64,000 nucleotides of DNA from Gigantopelta aegis (Eukaryota > Mollusca > Gastropoda > Neomphalida > Peltospiridae): NCBI RefSeq assembly GCF_016097555.1, contig NC_054712.1, forward strand, positions 41,981,880-42,045,879. The letters are read 5' to 3'. A program made the translations under genes and the position numbers. The notes beneath the pieces were generated by a model that was not told where the DNA came from, searched no databases, and was given only the letters and a program-made list of their open reading frames with translations. This document shows positions 31,001-44,561 of the stretch, piece after piece (within the stretch, counting starts at the first letter, position 1; every line of letters begins with the position of its first letter).

Positions 31001-34000
31001 TGGCCACTCATGTCGTATTATCTATCTATCTATCTTTGAGAATGGCCAATGCAGCACAAAATTGAAATTTTGAATAAAAGTCGGTATCTATCTGTGATAT
31101 TTGTACTTCTTTACACTGTGTTTTTGTTTGAGTCTTGAATTTTTATATTGATGTTGATCATCACTTTGTTTGCATTACCATAGTTTGACACCCAATAGCC
31201 GATGCATTTTTCGTGCTGGGCTGTCGTTAAACATTCATTCATTCATTCATTCTATCTAGCAAATGACCATTCAGCATCATGACCGTTTGTCCGAACTAAC
31301 GAACAAATGAATGAATGAATGTTTAACGACACCCCTCCGTTTGTCGGAGTTTACTGACCGCGTCGACGAAGTAGCAGCCTGGTTCAATGGTCAGCACCAT
31401 TCTTTCCTCCAATACACGGGCCGTCCGCAAAGAGCTGATTCCAGCACCGGTCGGCCGCTCGACACCCTACAACAAGTATAGTGGTACAGGAGACATTTTG
31501 TTCGGTATTACGCTGTAAATTGCTCTATACGTTTCACAGATCACTACACGGTTCTAAAATGTTAAATAGTAGTTGTTCATTTCTATTATTATACAATAAT
31601 TATACAACTGTTAATAAAAAAATTAATTATGAGCCATACATTGTAAATGTTTTTTGCTTATTATTATACAGTTGTTTATCAGTTTTTACATTATACGCTA
31701 TGAGCTATGCGGTTTAAATAATTTGTGCTGTATACTTTGTAATTCAGATAATGACATGATCATCTTTATCTGGGTTAATAAAAATAAAGTAGACATACAT
31801 GTATATATATATATATATATAATTTAATTATTATTATTTTTTAAAACCTACCTCTGGATATCCTCCCACATCGTGAGTGTCGATGCCCATGAAGTGGCCG
31901 AGACCGTGCGGCATGAACACGGCTCCGAGCCTCACTTTCATCATGTCATCCACCTCTCCCTGCAACACCCCCATCTGTTTGAGTTTCTCCAGCAACGTCC
32001 GCTCGGCTAGCTGGTGCATCTCCACCCAGCTCACTCCTGAATAACAACACCAAAATATATATTAAACAGCTAACTTCTGAATAACAACACAAAAATATAT
32101 ATCAAAAAGCTAACTCCTGAATAACAACACAAAAATATATACCAAACAGCTAATTTCTGAATAACAACACAAAAATATATATCAAACGGCTTACTCCTAA
32201 ATAACAACACAAAAATATATATCAAACGGCTAACTTCTGAATAACAACACAAAAATATATATCAAACAGCTAACTCCTGAATAACAAAACAAACATTTAT
32301 ATACCAAACAGCTCACTTCTGAATAATACAAATATATCAAACAACTCACTCCTGAATAACAACACAAAAACAACTAATTTCTGAATAACAAAACAAAATA
32401 CGTATATCAAACAGCTCACTCCTGAATAACACCAAAAAAATATATATCAAACAGCTAATTTCTGAATAACAACACAAAATATATCAAACAGCTCACTCCT
32501 GAATAACAAATATATCAAACAGCTCACTTCTGAATAACAATACAAAAATATATCTCAAACAGCTCACTCTTGAATAACAATACAAACATATATATCAAAC
32601 AGCTCACTCCTGAATAACAATACAAACATATATATCAAACAGCTCACACCTGAATAACACCACAAAAATATATACCAAACAGGTCCTGAATAACAACACA
32701 AAAATATATATAAAGAAGCTCACCCCTGAATAACAACACAAAAATATATACCAAACAGCTCACTCCTGAATAACACAAAAATATATACTACTCAAAAGAA
32801 TTTAAGGGTCAAAAATTTATAACCAAATAAGTTTCAGAGATGATGTAAACTACACACTTTTTTTTATTTATTGTTCCATATTTACAAAAAAAACAAATAA
32901 ATGTCACTGTATACAAGAAAGTCACATGACATGCTGTCAAAGTTGAAGGTTGTCAAACATGGATTTTACACATTAGAACATTCGTTTAATAGTGTGTGAA
33001 TCCACCCCTGGCGCGAATACACTTGACACATCGTTGCCTCATGCTGTTGATCAGACGTCTGAAGAACTCTTGGGGAATGGCCTGCCACTCTGCCATAAGA
33101 AGTTGACCCAGATCATGAAGGTTGGCCGGAGGGGCATGGTTATCCCGAACTCTCCTGCCTAATTTGTCCCAGGCGTGCTCTATTGGGGCCAAGTCAGGCG
33201 AATATGATGGCCAATCCATCCTGGCGATACCTTGTTGTCTGAGAAAGTCCGTTACCACCCTGGCGCGGTGGGGTCTGGCATTGTCATCCTGCAGAACTGC
33301 CCCGCCGCCAATCTGCTGAAGGCCTGGGAGAACCAACGGCCGGATAATCTCATTCAGATAGCGGATTCCATTCAGATTGCCATCCACCACATAAAGGGGA
33401 TCCTGTGGTGGATAGAGATGCCGCCCCACACCATGACGCTGCCACCACCGAACCGGTGACGTTGTCTAACGTTAATGTCAGCGAAGCGCTCCCCAGGATG
33501 TCTGTAGACACGAACCCGACCGTCGTTGAACTGGAGACTAAGCCTGGACTCATCAGTGAACATCACTCGACCCCACTGAACACGTTGCCACCGCAGATGA
33601 AGCGTGCACCAGTGACGTCTGGCCGTTCTGTGACGTGGTAGGAGTGGTGGTCAAACAGCCTGGTGACGGCAGCGTAGATTATTGGCTCTCAGACGATTGC
33701 GTATGGTTTGATCAGACACTCGAGTTCCAGTCGCAGTCTGCAGATTGTCACGTAATCGGCGTGCAGTGGTTGTGCGTTGACGTAGAGCCATATTGGTGAT
33801 GTAGCGGTCCTCTCTATTTGTAGTTCTTCGGGGTCTTCCCGAACGTGGACGATTTCAAACAGAATTCGTTGCTTGGTACCGTTGCCACAGTCGGCCAACG
33901 ACACTCTGACTGACACCAAGTCTCAGAGCAACATTTCTTTGCATATTGCCATCCTGAAGCCAAGCAATAGCCCTTCCTCGATCTTCGATAGTCAGTTGAA

Positions 34001-37000
34001 GTCGTACCATTGTCGAATTTGGAGTGTGCACCGTACACGAACGCAAGCTCCAATTATACGGAAATTCAGCATTGGGAACATGGAATACACGTGCAAAGCG
34101 TGCAAATGAAGCGCTTTGTGAAAAAGCAAGTCATGGGCACTTAGCAGACCTTTCGCTTTCGCCCTAATTTACGTGCAAATGTAAGCATGTTTTCGCCATT
34201 AGAACTAGTCGACAGTGTCAATGACGGTGGATTTTAATTCATTTATGGGTTGCTTAGACCCACTTTCGTCAAAATGGAACAATACCATGCGTGACATTAT
34301 GGTCTAGCTAATATAATTGACATTCAGAAAATAATGTCGAAAATATCGTCTGACCCTTAAATTCTTTTGAGTAGTATATATCAAAAATATATATCAAACC
34401 ACTCACTCCAGAATAACAATACAAAACTTTATACCAAACAGCTCACTCCTGAATAATACATATATATCAAACAGCTCACTCCTGAATAATACATATATAT
34501 CAAACAGCTCACTCCTGAATAATACATATATATCAAACAGCTCACTCCTGAATAATACATATATATCAAACAGCTCACTCCTGAATAACACAAAATATAT
34601 CAAACAGCTCACTCCTGAATAACAACACAAAAATATATACCAAACAGCTCCTGAATAACAACACAAAAATATATATCAAAAAGCTCACTCCTGAATAACA
34701 ACACAAAAATATATATCAAACAGCTCACTCCTGAATAATATATATCAAACAGCTCACTCCTGAATAACACAAAAATATATATTTAACCGCTCATTCCTGA
34801 ATAACAATAAAAAAAATGTATACCAAGCAGCTCACTCCTGAATAATACATACATGTATACATCAAACAGCTCACTCCTGAATAACACAAAATATATCACA
34901 CAGCTCACTCCTGAATAACAACACAAAATATACCAAACAGATCACTCCTGAATAACACAAAATATATCAAACAACTCACTCCTGAATAACACAAAATATA
35001 TCAAACAGCTCACTTCTGAATAACAATACAAATATATATATCAAACAGCTCACTCCTGAATAACACCACAAAAATATATATCAAACAGCTCCCGAATATG
35101 ATTATATGGCATCAGACATATGGTTAACAACCACACAGATTTTGAGAGGAAACCCGCTGTCGCCACTACATGAGCTACTCTTTCCGATTAGCAGCAAGGG
35201 ATCTTTTATTTGCGCTTCCCACAGGCAGGATAGCACAAACCATGGCATTTGTTGAACCTGTTATGGATCACTGGTCGGTGCAAGTGGTTTACACCTACCC
35301 ATTGAGCCTTGCGGAGCACTCACTCAGGGTTTGGAGTCGGTATCTGGATTAAAAATCCCATGCCTAGACTGGGATCCGAACCCAGTACCTACCAGCCTGT
35401 AGACCGATGGCCTAACCACGATGCCACCGAGGCCGGTAAATTTACAGAGTATGAAAGAAATCACTAATCACTAGTACCTGGTTTGACAGCCCTCATGACG
35501 GTTCGATTGGCACTGAGCACAGCTTCATAGATTGTACGCTGCTCTGGTGTGAACTTTCCATTGGCTGGGAAGGAACATGTGATGTCAGACGCATAGCAGT
35601 AGTATTCCCCTCCGAGGTCAAACAAACTACAAACATACAAAACCTCCCGACAGTTGGCATGTTTTCTCACAAACACACATATTCTTAGGCTTGGAGAATT
35701 GAACATTTGCATAATCTATTTATGAATTGGAAAGTTTTTTATATTAAGATAATGAGAATGATAGGCAGAGGGTGATAGATGAGAAAGATGAATGAATGTG
35801 TGAGCCAGCTTTGACGGGATTTGTGCGTGTGCTTGTTCAAAATGTGCGTGTAAAACCACTTGACCTTGACCACACGTCTGTATCAAGATGGGGGAAATGG
35901 ATTTATATGAGAACATAAAAAAAAAAAAAAAAAAAAAATTAACACCACCACTAGAGCACATTGATTTTAGTAATCATCGGCTATTGGATGTTAAACATTT
36001 GGTAATTCTGACATTTAGTCTTAGAGAGGAAACCAGCTACATTGTTTTTCCATTAGTAACAAGGGATCTTTTGTATGCACCAACCCACAGACAGGATAGC
36101 ACATACCAGTCTTTGATATACAGGTTGTGGTGTACTGGCTGGCTGGAACGAGAAATAGCCCAATGGAGGCCCAAAGACGGGGATCGATCCTAGACCGACC
36201 GCATATCAGGTGAGTGCTCTACCACTGGATTACACCCTGCCCCGAATATACTATTAAGTCCACTGTTACCAACATGTTTCTTTTTCTATTTTATTCCATT
36301 CCCACCCACCCCCCAACCCAAAAACATTAACACCCCTTTGTAAATTTTGTCCACATATTTCAGGTGGTCTTTGTAAACAGTTCCACAAGAATTCTTACCA
36401 CATGTCACCGTTGTTTATGACTTTAGCGTTCGGAGCACCGGAATGGCCATAGTGCAGAACAGATCCTTTGTCACCACTAAAAAAACAAATTATACAAATA
36501 CATTAAACATAATAACACTCAGTTCATTCCTTTTTCTTTTCTTTTTTTTATCGGCCTCGGTGGCGTAGTGGTTAGGCCATCGGTCTATAGGCTGGTAGGT
36601 ACTGGGTTCGGATCCCAGTCGAAGCATGGGATTTTTAATCCAGATATCGACTCCAAACCCTGAGTGAGTGCTCCGCAAGGCTCAATGGGTAGGTGTAAAC
36701 CACTTGCACCGACCAGTGATCCATAACTGGTTCAACAAAGACCATGGTTTGTGCTATTCTGCCTGTGGGAAGCGCAAATAAAAGATCCCTTGCTGCTAAT
36801 TGGAAAGAGTAGCCCAGGTTTTTGACAGGTTTTACCAAGGAATCGAACTTCAGCCAATGACAGCTTGGCCTCACTTGGTGTCTGCTATTTGATCCGCGCT
36901 ATCGCTAAATGGCTTTTTTGCAAATTCCGTCCACTTCAAACTCAATCCACCCCCCCCCTCCTGCTCCGGAATTAGTCACTGGCGAAGTCCGATGCTAAGT

Positions 37001-40000
37001 CCGAGGTGGGCGTGCCTGAACCTTGATTGGATAGGGGCACGTAAATACAGTTCCACTTCCACATTTCCATCTTAAAGTCTGACACAACAACAGAACTTAT
37101 ATCAGTATCTTTGTTCTAGATATGCTTCTCGATTTCTAGCTTTTGTTTTAATATTAAAATTTCAGAAGCAAATATCGGTATTGCTTCCTGCTTCCCAAAA
37201 TTAATTTCAAGACCTGCAGCATACAGTAAAAGTAATACAGATTAACACACTGTTCAAATGAATGCTCAGAAAAAACAGTGATTAAACAACTGTATATGAC
37301 TGAAAAAGTTATACTGACCAATTTCTCATTTCATGACAATATATATGTAGTTCAATTAAGTGACAGTGTATTTTAGCCTATATGGCTTTATAATTAAGTG
37401 GCTAAAAAAACAAGAACATTGTAAGCACATTTTATCAATAAATAAAAGTATTAAGTTTCACTCTGTTTTTTTCAATGCACATGAATCCACTATATACAAT
37501 TGTAATAGAAAACTGCAGTAACACAATAAAAAGTACCGGTAACCAGAAGGTGCAATCTCCATTTTATAAACTGACTACAATGACCCCATTCCATCTTGTA
37601 TTAAATTACCTAAACATATTTGTGAATTTTCTGACATCTTATTTCGCAAAAAAACTTACTATCTTGCTAATATATATGTACATGAAATGGGCCATCTAGA
37701 ATGGGCCACTTGTCCATGCAGTATCTTTCGCAATTCAACTGACCAGAAATATTGCTAATCAAGTTTTGAAAACAAAATGTTCCCCGATAATAATGTAAAA
37801 TCCTTAGAAATGGAGACAACACCTGGTTCCAATTGGTTGTAAATTACCTTCCACACACACCATGTGCCCATGCCAATATACGACAACCCCCGTTCACTTG
37901 AACATGGTGTTTGAAGAGGCTGAAAGGAAAACCATTAATTAGAGAGACTTACTCACCTTGCACAGATACAGGTGTAGGACATGTTGCGAAGTCCACCATT
38001 AAAATACACATAGTGCTGGAAAATACTGAAGAAAAACAAACAATACTAAATTAACGGACACTATAGAAATAGAGGATTCATCATAAGCAGGGATGTGAGA
38101 GGGGCTGGAAAGAAAAAGCTTATTGCGGCCGGGGTCCAGGGGCTGCTCAAGGGCCCCTGAAGGAAAATTGTTGTTTGCAACCCCTGGAACTGCCAATTAA
38201 CAAATGCATTCAATGCTGACAAGTCTAAACTGGTTATAACTTATACGGCACACCTCATAAACTTGAAACCGTGAAAACATGCAAATGAACCTTGTGTGGT
38301 CAACAGTATTGAACATCATGTTTTTGTTTTTTTAGATGAAATGGAAAAGCGCATTTATGCATTTATGCATTTGCGCATACCTCTCACATCCCTGCATAAG
38401 TCTGTTAATCAGTATTTGTCACAACTCTCCCCCCTAAAATACTGATCAACTAGATGATGTTGATAACTTACACATTACAAAACATGAGTAGTGAATTCTA
38501 TTTATCCTAAAATATTTCTAAAACAATGTTTTAATTTTACATTTAGTAAATCACACTTCTAAAGTTGTGTCCATGGGTACTATATATGATGTCATCATGA
38601 ATACCACAAAATTAATGTAGTTTGACACCATGCACTTTAAATCTTATCAAAATGTAATGCTCAGGTATACAGGTCTGTTGGCAAGTAAACAAATGACCCA
38701 CAGACAGCAAAAAAGTATCACCCAAATTAATACACTAAAATATATAAATACTGGGTTCATGATATGAATACTATATATAAATACTGGGTTCATGATATGA
38801 ATACTATATATAAATACTGGGTTCATGATATGAATACTATATATAAATACTGGGTTCATGATATGAATACTATATATAAATACTGGGTTCATGATATGAA
38901 TACTATATATAAATACTGGGTTCATGATATGAATACTACAGGTAGGTTTTAGGATAAATGTGAGTAATCAAAGTTAAAAGTTAAATTTGTGTTTTGTTAA
39001 ACAACACAACTTGAGCACATTGATTTACTAATCATTGGCTATGGATATACAAAATGTGGTCCCTGTAACACATAGACATATCCCACCACCTTTTCCCACT
39101 AATATCAAGGACTTTTTAATATGCATTTTACCAGACATGACAGCACATACCACAGCCTTTGGGGTAATAAACATTATTACTAAAGAGCTGTTTATTGGAT
39201 TGGAAAGAAACGTTTCTTTAACAACCTCTCAGCACATTTTAAACAAGATAAAGCACTGTATAAATACTGTGGAAACATGAGATATATATGGTGCTTTATT
39301 TTCATGGGAACAGAAGGGTCAGTAAAGAGTTTCCAGCTGAGACTGTCCCTACCTCTCTGCCTGGTATTCGTACATGCCTGGTCTCACACCCCTCATCACC
39401 TGTAACAAAGAAAGAAATGTTTTATTTAATGACGCACTCAACACATTTTATTTACGGTTATATGGCGTCAGACATATGGTTAAGGACCACACAGATTTTG
39501 AGAGGAAACCCGCTGTCGCCACTACATAGGCTACTCTTTCCGATTAGCAGCAAGGGATCTTTTATTTGCGCTTCCCACAGGCAGGATAGCACAAACCATG
39601 GCCTTTGTTGAACCAGTTATGGATCACTGGTCGGTGTAAGTGGTTTACACCTACCCATTGAGCCTTGCGGAGCACTCACTCAGGGTTTGGAGTCGTTATC
39701 TGGATTAAAAATCCCATGCCTCGACTGGGATCTGAACCCAGTACCTACCAGCCTGTAGACCGATGGCCTAACCATGACGCCACCGAGGCCGTTCACCTGT
39801 AACAAAATCACACAGCAGTGTAAGGGTTAACAACATCACAGAGCTATATCAAACAACAGTGTAAGGGTTAACAACGTACATCACAGAGCTACACCACACA
39901 ACAGTGCTAGGGTTAACATCACAGAGCTACATCACACAACAGTGTTAGGGTTAATAACATCACAGAGCTACATCACACAGCAGTGCTAGGGTTAATGACA

Positions 40001-43000
40001 TCACAGAGAAACACCACACAACAGTGTTAGGGTTAATAACATCACAGAGCAACACCACACAACAGTGCTAGGGTTAATAACATCACAGAGAAACACCACA
40101 CAACAGTGTTAGGGTTAATAACATCACAGAGCTACACCACACAACAGTGCTAGGGTTAATAACATCACAGAGCAACACCACACAACAGTGCTAGGGTTAA
40201 TAACATCACAGAGCTACACCACACAACAGTGCTAGGGTTAATAACATCACAGAGAAACACCACACAACAGTGTTAGGGTTAATAACATCACAGAGCTACA
40301 CCACACAACAGTGCTAGGGTTAATAACATCACAGAGCAACACCACACAACAGTGCTAGGGTTAATAACATCACAGAGCTACACCACACAACAGTGCTAGG
40401 GTTAACAACATCACAGAGCAACACCACACAACAGTGCTAGGGTTAATAACATCACATAGCTACATCACACAACAGTGCTAGGGTTAACAACATCACAGAG
40501 CTACACCACACAACAGTGTTAGGGTTAACAAAATCAGAGGGTTACATCACTCAACGGTGTTAGGGTTAACAAAATCACAGGGTTACATCACACAACGGTG
40601 TTAGGGTTAACAAAATCACAGATCTGAGCTACACTACACAACAGTGTTAGGGTTAATAACATCACACAGCTACATCACACAGCAGTGTTAGGGTTAACAA
40701 CATCACAGAGCTACACCACACAACTGTGTTAGGGTTAACAAAATCACAGATCTGAGCTACACCACACAACAGTGCTAGGGTTAACAACATCACAGATCTG
40801 AGCTACACCACACAACAGTGCTAGGGTTAATAACATCACAGAGCTACACCACACAACAGTGCTAGGGTTAACAAAATCACAGATCTGAGCTACACCACAC
40901 AACAGTGTTAGGGTTAACAACATCACAGATCTGAGCTACACCACACAACAGTGCTAGGGTTAACAAAATCACAGATCTGAGCTACACCACACAACAGTGT
41001 TAGGGTTAACAACATCACAGATCTGAGCTACACCACACAACAGTGCTAGGGTTAACAAAATCACAGATCTGAGCTACACCACACAACAGAGTTAGGGTTA
41101 ATAACATCACAGAGCTACACCACACAACAGTGCTAGGGTTAACATCACAGAGCTACACCACACAACAGTGTTAGGGTTAACAACATCACAGAGCTACACC
41201 ACACAGCAGTGTTAGGGTTAACATCACAGAGCTACATCACACAGCAGTGTTAGGGTTAACAACATCACAGAGCTACACCACACAACAGTGCTAGGGTTAA
41301 CATCACAGAGCTACATCACACAGCAGTGTTAGGGTTAACAACATCACAGAGCTACACCACACAACAGTGTTAGGGTTAACAAATCACAGATCTGAGCTAC
41401 ACCACACAACAGTGTTAGGGTTAACATCACAGAGCTACATCACACAGCAGTGTTAGGGTTAATAACATCACAGAGCTACATCACACAGCAGTGTTAGGGT
41501 TAATAACATCACAGAGCTACACCACACAACAGTGTTAGGGTTAACATCACAGAGCTACATCACACAGCAGTGTTAGGGTTAACAACATCACAGAGCTACA
41601 CCACACAACAGTGCTAGGGTTAACATCACAGAGCTACATCACACAACAGTGTTTGGGTTAATAACATCACAGAGCTACACCACACAACAGTGCTAGGGTT
41701 AACAAAATCACAGATCAGAGCTACACCACACAACAGTGTTAGGGTTAATAACATCACAGAGCTACACCACACAACAGTGTTAGGGTTAATAACATCACAG
41801 AGCTAGGGTTAACATCACAGAGCTACATCACACAACAGTGTTAGGGTTAACAAAATCACAGGGCTACATCACACAACAGTGTTAGGGTTAACAAAATCAC
41901 AGATCTGAGCTACACTACACAACAGTGTTAGGGTTAACAACATCACAGAGCTACACCACACAACAGTGCTAGGGTTAATAACATCACAGATCTGAGCTAC
42001 ACCACACAACAGTGTTAGGGTTAACAACATCACAGGGCTACATCACACAACAGTGTTAGGGTTAACAACATCACAGGGCTATATCACACAACAGTGTTAG
42101 GGTTAACAACATCACAGAGCTACATTACATAATAGTGTAAGGGTTAACAACATCACAGAGCTATATTATACAACAGTGTTAGGGTTAACAAAATCGCAAA
42201 GGTATTTCACAAAACAGTGTTAGGTTAAACAAAATCACAATTTTTAATTGTATCACACCAATGTTAGGTCAACCCCCCACCCCACCCCCCACTCCCCCCC
42301 ACCCACCCCCCACCCCCAACAAAAATTGACGGTCACTGGTCGAACCAAAGTTCCAGAATTGATGCAGCGATGCATGCAGCTTTTCCCTCCACCTTTTTTT
42401 CTGCAAAAGCATAGACCCTATATATATATTTGTTTTTTTATGTCCTTATTTTTCTTGATCCCTTCTCAATGGCAATGGTGCCTCCAGGGCTCACCCTGTA
42501 AATTGCCAAATTAGCCAATTGCAAATTTTTATACAAAATGGCTACAAAATTTAGACTTTGGCTAATAAAATATTTCTCAAATTAAGCACATTTCAAGGAT
42601 TTTCAAAGAAATACTCTACATTTCTGAAAATTGGCCAAACCACAGTTTGTTCCAGTGTGAGCCCTGCGTCTCCTCATTTCCCTTGTACCGTAAATGATTT
42701 CCTCCACATTTTCCATATGTAGCCAAGGCAACTTTTATTATTTCCACTCTATCCCCAAATGACCTCATTTAAACCCACAATGTCATGGACCCATGGTGTG
42801 TCACAATATAATTAGTTGAGTTGGTGCAGCATTATTTCTGTATATATAGTGCTGTTGTAGCTACTGAGGAAATTTCGAATTTGTTGTTTTAACTGACCCA
42901 TGCGCTGACCAGAGACCACCAAAATAAAAAAATTTTGGCCTTAGCATGACAGTTAACAAAATAACAAAACTTTATTATATAACATTTAGTAAAATATGTT

Positions 43001-44527
43001 AAAATATCAGTGAAATAAAAGTGTTATCAGTCACTCAGTGACGATAACACATTTTAGAGTGAGAATTTCACTATTTCACTCTAAAATGTGTTATCGCCAC
43101 TGTAGAAAGTGTTATCTTCACTATAAGAAAGCCGGAACTATTTTTCTGCTGGCTTTTAAAAAATATAGGTAAATTGCCAAAAGTTATATAATAAATAGAA
43201 AATGTGATGTTTTTTTTATCAAATATGATTTATATCTCATCTCATGAAGATTGCAATCATATCACACTTGCACGACTCGTGAGATATTATTGCAAATTTC
43301 ACTCAATGAGATATAAATCATATTTGACAAAAACACTTGAAATATCCTCTATATATCACACCGCAGTGTTAGTGTTAGGGTCACTCATACTGCCATACAG
43401 TTGGCCTCTGGAAATTGCGAGAACAATCATTCGTGCATTGCTCTCGCTAACCTAATTTTGTGTAAACTATTTTTTGTTCGCACAAAATTTGGATCACCTA
43501 TTACTTGGATGTAACTGGTTTTGCCAAAAAGAAAATGTGTTACCTAGATTTATTTCTGCATAACCGATAAATAGACAATGCAGATGTTCAATTCTCAAGA
43601 GGCCTGACACAGGCATCGGAAGATGGCGCACTTATTAAATGCGAGTTCATATTGTGGCCCCCCAGTGTAAGAGTAGGGGGGGCCAGTGCCACACTGGCAG
43701 TCCCCATTTCCGACGTCTATGGCCGATACAGGTTAACCATAAACCTCACATTCACAGCAACAACAACATTCCTTTCAAAACAATTTCCACACATGTAAAA
43801 ACAATTATGACAGAAGCGAAAAGTGAAAGCAAATTTTGTTTAATATTATACAGCATCATACTGCTTAAAGCAGCACTTGTCAGATATGTCAACCATGATG
43901 ATAATTATGAAGCCAGGCTCAGTCTGAACTTCACAAAACTTCCTATTACCTCTTTGTGGGCTTCACTGCTGATTCGATTGACATATCGAAGCACATCAAG
44001 CTCGTAGTCAGACTTAAACACTCGGCTGTGAGAAAATAAACAAGAATATTGAAATGAAAGAAAACCAGTCACAAATCTGTTCTTTATACAGTGTTTAAGT
44101 TCTTTACAACTTGAAGAATAAAAAGAAGACGGTCTAAAGCTACATAAAGATCAACCTTTACTGCGCATTACTGGAAAAGTACCCCTGCGTGTGCTGTAAC
44201 CTCACCGTGGTGCAGGGGTGTAACATTTTCTTTGAGAATGGCCAATACAGCACAAAATTGAAGTTTTGAGTAAAATTCAGTATCCGTCAAATTCTGTGAT
44301 ATTTGTGTTTTTGCACAGTTCTTTACTCTGTTTTTGTTTAAGTCTTGAATTTTTATATTGATGTTGATCATCACTTTATTTATTTGCATTACCATAGTTT
44401 GACACCCAATAGCCGATGTATTTTTCGTGCTGGGGTGTCGTTAAACATTCATTCATTCATTACTGGAAAAGTCAACAAGACCAGAATTACATTATAGATG
44501 TGTCAGTGGTGGATCCACAAAATCCAT

Positions 44528-44561
<34 letters not shown>

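Larger units (their letters stand above)
32037..35098. repeat. ~37-bp minisatellite in PEPD intron 12 carrying copies of a splice acceptor
   Basis: About 40 units of the type CAGCTCACTCCTGAATAACA plus ACACAAAAATATATATCAAA fill 32037-32787 and 34377-35098; a Tc1 element interrupts the array. On the transcribed strand each unit reads TTATTCAGGAGTGAGCTG. That is identical to the true exon 13 acceptor and first ten exon bases (TTATTCAG|GAGTGAGCTG). Many units are degenerate (CAGAAGTGAGC). Confidence 0.93.

Noticed and set aside
36550-36620. Possible tRNA genes (box A and box B at several sites)
   Set aside because: Each is the head of a SINE followed by the SINE body, without tRNA cloverleaf ends.
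38647-38952. Open frames with repeated [11 protein letters not shown] or [11 protein letters not shown] units
   Set aside because: The 33-bp repeat length keeps any frame open. Both strands are open and neither has gene context; it lies inside PEPD intron 9.
39807-42240. True interstitial telomere track
   Set aside because: Hexamers are single within a 41-bp unit rather than in tandem (TTAGGG)n; kept only as an observation about the minisatellite.
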